From an uncultured Bacteroidota bacterium (GTDB lineage Bacteria > Bacteroidota > Bacteroidia > Chitinophagales > Chitinophagaceae): a stretch of 18,288 bases of DNA. This document shows positions 16,412-18,288 of the stretch, piece by piece. The DNA is taken from the NCBI GenBank assembly GCA_903851455.1, contig CAINOM010000091.1, positions 1 through 18,288 on the forward strand. The letters are read 5' to 3'. The notes below the pieces were generated by a model that saw only the letters and a list, made by a program, of their open reading frames with translations, had not been told where the DNA came from and searched no databases. Numbering within the stretch: the stretch's first letter is position 1; each line of letters opens with the position of its first letter. The position numbers and the translations under genes were made by a program.

Positions 16412-16441
16412 CAATAATAAAAAAATGATGCTACAATCAAA
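16412..16441 (-). promoter_or_regulatory. Candidate promoter for the START-like gene
   Basis: On the - strand, TTTG (16441-16438) is followed after 18 bases by TATTATTG (16419-16412), which differs from TAnnTTTG at one position. Transcription would start about 27 bases before ATG 16378. The region is AT-rich, so a chance match is possible. Confidence 0.3.
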
Positions 16442-16522
16442 ATTTTATTACTGATTCTGTCGAATATTTATAAAATACATTCAGACATATAAGAAAATAT
16501 TGTTAATACAATGATAAATTTT

Positions 16523-16554
16523 TTTGGGTTTGATTGTTAAGAGGCGTAATTTCG
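16523..16554 (+). promoter_or_regulatory. Candidate Bacteroidota promoter for rpoD
   Basis: TTTG (16523-16526), a 20-base spacer and TAATTTCG (16547-16554, one mismatch to TAnnTTTG) fit the phylum consensus and spacing. Transcription would start near 16561, giving a leader of about 68 bases before the sigma gene. The leader contains a short CA-repeat run (about 16606-16617). Confidence 0.5.
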
Positions 16555-16628
16555 CTGTCTTATACCCCTATCACCGATTCTTATAGTTGTAAGCTTATAT
16601 AATTTCACACACACACAATTATTAGTTT

Positions 16629-17504
16629 ATGTCAATGCGTCAGCTTAAGATCACGAAATCAATTACCAACCGTGAAAGCCAGTCACTTGAAAAATACCTG
16701 CAGGAAATAGGCAAGGTAGATCTCATCACCCCCGAAGAAGAAGTGCAGCTCGCGATCCGCATAAAACAGGGCGATCAGCGTGCACTTGAAAAACTAACCA
16801 AGGCCAATCTGCGTTTCGTGGTTTCTGTTGCGAAACAATACCAGAACCAGGGCCTGTCTCTCAGCGATCTTATTAACGAAGGCAACCTTGGCCTGATCAA
16901 AGCAGCACAGCGTTTTGATGAGACGCGCGGATTTAAATTTATCTCTTATGCGGTGTGGTGGATACGCCAGTCGATATTGCAGGCGCTTGCCGAGCAGTCG
17001 CGTATTGTTCGCCTGCCACTTAATAAAGTGGGCCTCTCCAATAAAATAAGTAAGGCTTATTCTCAACTGGAGCAGGAATACGAGCGCGAACCCTCGACAG
17101 AAGAACTGGCAGAATTGCTGGAAATAGGCACGGAGGAAGTAGAAACAACACTAGGCGTAGCTGCAAGGCACGTGTCTGTTGATGCGCCATTCGTGGACAG
17201 CGAGGACAATACACTCCTGGATATATTGGAAAATCCAAACTCAGACGCTGCAGATGCTGAACTGTATCATGGCGAGTCTCTGCGTTGTGAAATAGAGCGC
17301 TCCCTGAGCACCCTTACCGACCGCCAGCGCGACGTGATCAAATTATACTTCGGTATAGGCGTGGCTAACCCTATGAGCTTGGAAGATATAGGAGAGAAAT
17401 TCTCCCTTACCCGCGAGCGCGTACGCCAGATAAAGGACAAGGCGATCACGAAGCTGCGCACGGCCAGCCGCTGCCAGCTACTGAAGACTTACCTGGGCAA
17501 CTAG
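16629..17504 (+). CDS. rpoD: Primary RNA polymerase sigma factor (sigma-70, RpoD/SigA)
   Basis: A 291-residue group 1 sigma factor of the Bacteroidota type, which lacks region 1.1 and the non-conserved insert. Region 1.2 is [17 protein letters not shown] (about 16-32); region 2 runs about 58-118 with [35 protein letters not shown], and the -10-recognising [17 protein letters not shown]; region 3 is about 125-200; region 4.2 with the helix-turn-helix [20 protein letters not shown] is at about 250-269. It directs housekeeping transcription from the unusual TTTG/TAnnTTTG promoters of this phylum. ATG 16629 is used; ATG 16635 (MRQLKITKS) is an equally good start, as relatives commonly begin MRQLKI. 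It is a single-gene unit with its own promoter candidate and a strong terminator. Confidence 0.95.
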   Translation: MSMRQLKITKSITNRESQSLEKYLQEIGKVDLITPEEEVQLAIRIKQGDQRALEKLTKANLRFVVSVAKQYQNQGLSLSDLINEGNLGLIKAAQRFDETRGFKFISYAVWWIRQSILQALAEQSRIVRLPLNKVGLSNKISKAYSQLEQEYEREPSTEELAELLEIGTEEVETTLGVAARHVSVDAPFVDSEDNTLLDILENPNSDAADAELYHGESLRCEIERSLSTLTDRQRDVIKLYFGIGVANPMSLEDIGEKFSLTRERVRQIKDKAITKLRTASRCQLLKTYLGN

Positions 17505-17561
17505 TCCGGACTAAGATTCCAGGATAAAAGGATTGTAGGATTTGTTATGTAAACATAATTG

Positions 17562-17590
17562 AAGGGCTGGTGTTTCACCGGCCCTTTTTT
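17562..17590 (+). terminator. Strong rho-independent terminator of rpoD
   Basis: AAGGGC-T-GGTG and CACC-G-GCCCTT form a stem of 11 pairs (one T-G wobble) with a TTT loop, followed by a run of six T. It starts 57 bases after the rpoD stop and is the clearest terminator of the window. Confidence 0.85.
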
Positions 17591-17638
17591 ATTTAGGTAA
17601 ACAGCATTTATCCTCTTTTAGCTATTTTTATAACACAT

Positions 17639-18216
17639 ATGCCCAATCTTTACATTATTGCAAGTTGCAATGGCGCAGGAAAAACTACTGCCAGCTATAC
17701 GATATTTCCTGGCGTACTAAATTGTAGGGAGTTTGTAAATGCCGATAATATCGCTGCGGGCATATCCCCATTCAGTGCTGAGGGAGTGGCGATTGAAGCC
17801 GCAAGAATAATGCTGCAAAGGATCAATGAACTATTATTAGCCGGTGAAGCTTTCGCAATAGAAACAACACTAACCACGCGAAGCTATGTAGGATTAGTAC
17901 ACAAGGCCAGGCCTTAGGCTACACGGTATCCTTAATATATATTTGGCTAAACAGCCCGGGGCTCGCGTTACAACGGGTTGAGGAAAGAGTAAAAAAGGGC
18001 GGTCATAATATCCCAGAGGATGTCATCCTTAGACGTTACTCAAAGGGACTGAAAAATCTCTTCACTTTGTTTACACCTATATGCGATAACTGGATAGTGG
18101 CTGATAATTCTCATGACGACATTATCAGAGTTGCCAGAAAAGGTTCTGAATTTGATATTGTAGTCGAAAACGACGAAATTTGGGTCGCCATTAATAATCT
18201 GTTGTATGACCGCTAA
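17639..18216 (+). pseudogene. Frameshifted zeta-toxin-like P-loop kinase gene
   Basis: The first frame gives 92 residues: MPNLYIIASCNGAGKTT, FVNADNIAAGISPF (with Asn34, Asp36) and FAIETTL (Glu75), all typical of the bacterial zeta-toxin family. It stops at TAG 17915. Reading from 17911 in the neighbouring frame continues seamlessly with ALGYTVSLIYIWLNSPGLAL, RVKKGGHNIPEDVILRRYSKG and PICDNWIVADNS, the second half of the same family, and stops at TAA 18214-18216. One base has been lost near 17908-17910. The restored product would have about 192 residues, the family norm. Zeta-type kinases phosphorylate UDP-N-acetylglucosamine or related small molecules and are held in check by a partner. The Walker A motif is also damaged: Ser9-Cys10 stand where Gly-Pro is usual. 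Two lesions favour true decay over a sequencing error. Confidence 0.8.
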
Positions 18217-18288
18217 GCAAAAAGAAAACAAAGAGTTTCTTGATAAAATTGAAGCAGGTCTCGTACTTGCAATCCGCAAGCTTTATGA
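18206..18288 (+). CDS. Small partner gene of the zeta-like toxin, 5' part only
   Basis: ATG 18206 opens a frame that overlaps the end of the zeta-like gene by 11 bases and runs off the window, giving 27 residues (MTAKQKENKEFLDKIEAGLV and on). Bacteroidota zeta-type toxin genes are often followed by an overlapping small gene whose product begins in a similar K/E-rich way (KEFLxKIExGLxLA), thought to be the antitoxin or partner. The overlap implies translational coupling. The family match is from memory of such pairs and covers only the N terminus; the rest is out of view. Confidence 0.6.
   Translation, partial: MTAKQKENKEFLDKIEAGLVLAIRKLY

Noticed and set aside
16606..16617. CA dinucleotide run in the rpoD leader as a phase-variable microsatellite
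   Set aside because: Only about six units, too short to support a claim of slippage-based switching.

Overview
The window looks like a chromosomal segment of a Bacteroidota bacterium, probably a Chitinophagaceae-like lineage. This rests on the short primary sigma factor without region 1.1, the small START-like protein typical of that phylum, several sites matching the Bacteroidota promoter consensus (TTTG, about 20 nt, TAnnTTTG), weak Shine-Dalgarno sequences and frequent TTG starts. No rRNA, tRNA, CRISPR array or intact insertion sequence was seen.

Left end (1-1017): an accessory patch on the + strand. It holds the tail of an unidentified gene, a short DUF433-type antitoxin without its usual toxin, and a predicted immunity gene of the Imm11/Imm43 kind whose reading frame is broken in a run of eight T.

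1059-5000 (- strand): a 1313-residue A-PCP-membrane protein with the layout of epsilon-poly-L-lysine synthetase (Pls/PosA family): one adenylation domain, one carrier domain, then six transmembrane helices around three tandem soluble domains. It stands alone and is the most unusual gene of the window. It is divergent from trmH (tRNA Gm18 methyltransferase, 5209-5808). A 333-base gap follows, with two inverted repeats and the glyA terminator.

6142-12015: glyA (serine hydroxymethyltransferase) and an HD-domain phosphohydrolase lie on the - strand. Divergent from the HD gene is a two-gene operon of paralogous adenylate cyclases, each with a signal peptide, TPR repeats, one membrane helix and a class III cyclase domain. 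Synthesis and breakdown of a signal nucleotide may thus be encoded back to back, although the HD substrate is not known.

12027-15820 (- strand): a compact envelope operon, transcribed as LptF/G-type lipopolysaccharide export permease, PAP2 lipid phosphatase, and ArnT-like GT-C glycosyltransferase. Together they suggest export and remodelling of lipopolysaccharide or another lipid-linked glycan.

15995-17590: a START-like protein (-) and the primary sigma factor rpoD (+) are divergent, each with a candidate promoter; rpoD ends in a strong terminator. Right end (17639-18288): a zeta-toxin-like kinase gene disrupted by a one-base frameshift and with a degraded Walker A motif, overlapped by a small downstream partner gene that runs off the window. 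Both ends therefore carry decaying toxin/immunity genes around a housekeeping and envelope core.
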